Part shown: piece after piece, positions 63,843 to 64,000 of the stretch
How positions within the stretch are numbered: the first letter of the stretch is position 1
Layout: every line of letters begins with the position of its first letter
Assembly: GCF_900116805.1 (NCBI RefSeq)
Contig: NZ_FPBV01000010.1
Location: 61,534-125,533 of the forward strand
Length of the DNA: 64,000 nt
DNA from: Paenalicyclobacillus macrosporangiidus
Lineage (GTDB): Bacteria > Bacillota > Bacilli > Alicyclobacillales > Alicyclobacillaceae
Direction of reading: 5' to 3'
Program-made: the position numbers and the translations under genes
Notes under the pieces: generated by a model
What the model was told of the DNA's origin: nothing
The model's input: the letters and a program-made list of their open reading frames with translations, nothing else
The model's database searches: none

Positions 63843-63905
63843 GGGGAGACATTGAGCTTCCTTCACCCCGCCACGGGGAGAAATTGAGCTTCCTTTACCC
63901 CGCCA
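63843..63905 (+). repeat. Tandem pair of 31-bp direct repeats
   Basis: Two 31-bp copies (63843-63873 and 63875-63905) both start GGGGAGA and end ACCCCGCCA with the core ATTGAGCTTCCTT; they differ at two positions and are separated by one base. They lie directly upstream of the iron operon promoter. Repeats of this kind near an end are known in some insertion-sequence families, for example IS21-like elements, but no transposase is in the window. Confidence 0.75.
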
Positions 63906-64000
63906 GTTAAAGTCTCAAGTAGTGGTGTAAAATCCGTCGTTCACAATTGACGACGAAGCCACCGTGCGTGTCTACTAGAAAGTGACGCAACCAACTAGTA
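63906..64000. other. Possible edge of a mobile element, no gene seen
   Basis: The last 95 bases contain GTGTAAAAT (63926-63934), a small hairpin CGTCGT/ACGACG (63935-63955) and a palindromic pair TACTAG/CTAGTA (63973-63978 and 63995-64000). No reading frame of credible length runs through. The AT content is higher than in the neighbouring genes. Confidence 0.35.

Noticed and set aside
63843..63905. CRISPR array at the window edge
   Set aside because: Only two copies, separated by one base, so there are no spacers, and no cas gene is near.

Overview
The window comes from the chromosome of a high-GC, probably endospore-forming member of the Firmicutes. The evidence is strong AGGAGG-type ribosome-binding sites, frequent GTG and some TTG starts, a YtaF-type sporulation membrane protein, binding-protein lipoproteins with Cys lipoboxes, and Bacillus-style GntR, RpiR and XRE/cupin regulators. 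An Alicyclobacillus/Kyrpidia-like relative would fit, but that is inference and no taxonomic marker gene is present.

Region 1 (1-8392) is a carbon monoxide oxidation operon: coxM (partial), coxS, coxL, an XdhC protein with a fused YHS metal domain, coxG, coxD and coxE, with a second xdhC converging on it. CoxL carries AYRCSFR, the form I signature of true aerobic CO dehydrogenase. Region 2 (8669-17230) is accessory catabolism. It holds a glycine-rich membrane protein, an RpiR regulator with a class III aminotransferase, a divergent dicarboxylate/amino-acid symporter, and a GntR regulator followed by an SDR, an MFS carrier and a glucarate-dehydratase-like enzyme. Two clear palindromic candidate operators lie here.

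Region 3 (17330-24809) holds an ABC-2 exporter (NatAB type), a secreted lipoprotein/metalloprotease pair, ytaF, and a polar amino-acid ABC importer. Region 4 (25041-44334) is a cobalamin operon. A promoter, a cobalamin riboswitch and an intrinsic terminator precede 19 tightly overlapping genes that take uroporphyrinogen III to cobalamin, including a cobalt transporter. These genes look visibly more GC-rich than their flanks and several carry low-complexity inserts.

Region 5 (44467-54109) looks like a single operon for import and use of dipeptides: an M19 dipeptidase, a five-gene peptide ABC transporter, an XRE/cupin regulator, alanine dehydrogenase and alanine racemase. Together they could turn L,D- or D-alanine-containing dipeptides into pyruvate and ammonia. 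Region 6 (54262-58828) contains an orphan phosphoribosyltransferase-like gene, a class B penicillin-binding protein, and a coiled-coil NlpC/P60 peptidoglycan hydrolase. Region 7 (58916-63727, minus strand) is an iron-siderophore operon (binding protein, two permeases, ATPase, FhuF-like reductase). The last 160 bases hold a near-perfect 31-bp tandem repeat and small palindromes that may be the edge of a mobile element.

No rRNA, tRNA, CRISPR array or complete insertion sequence was seen.
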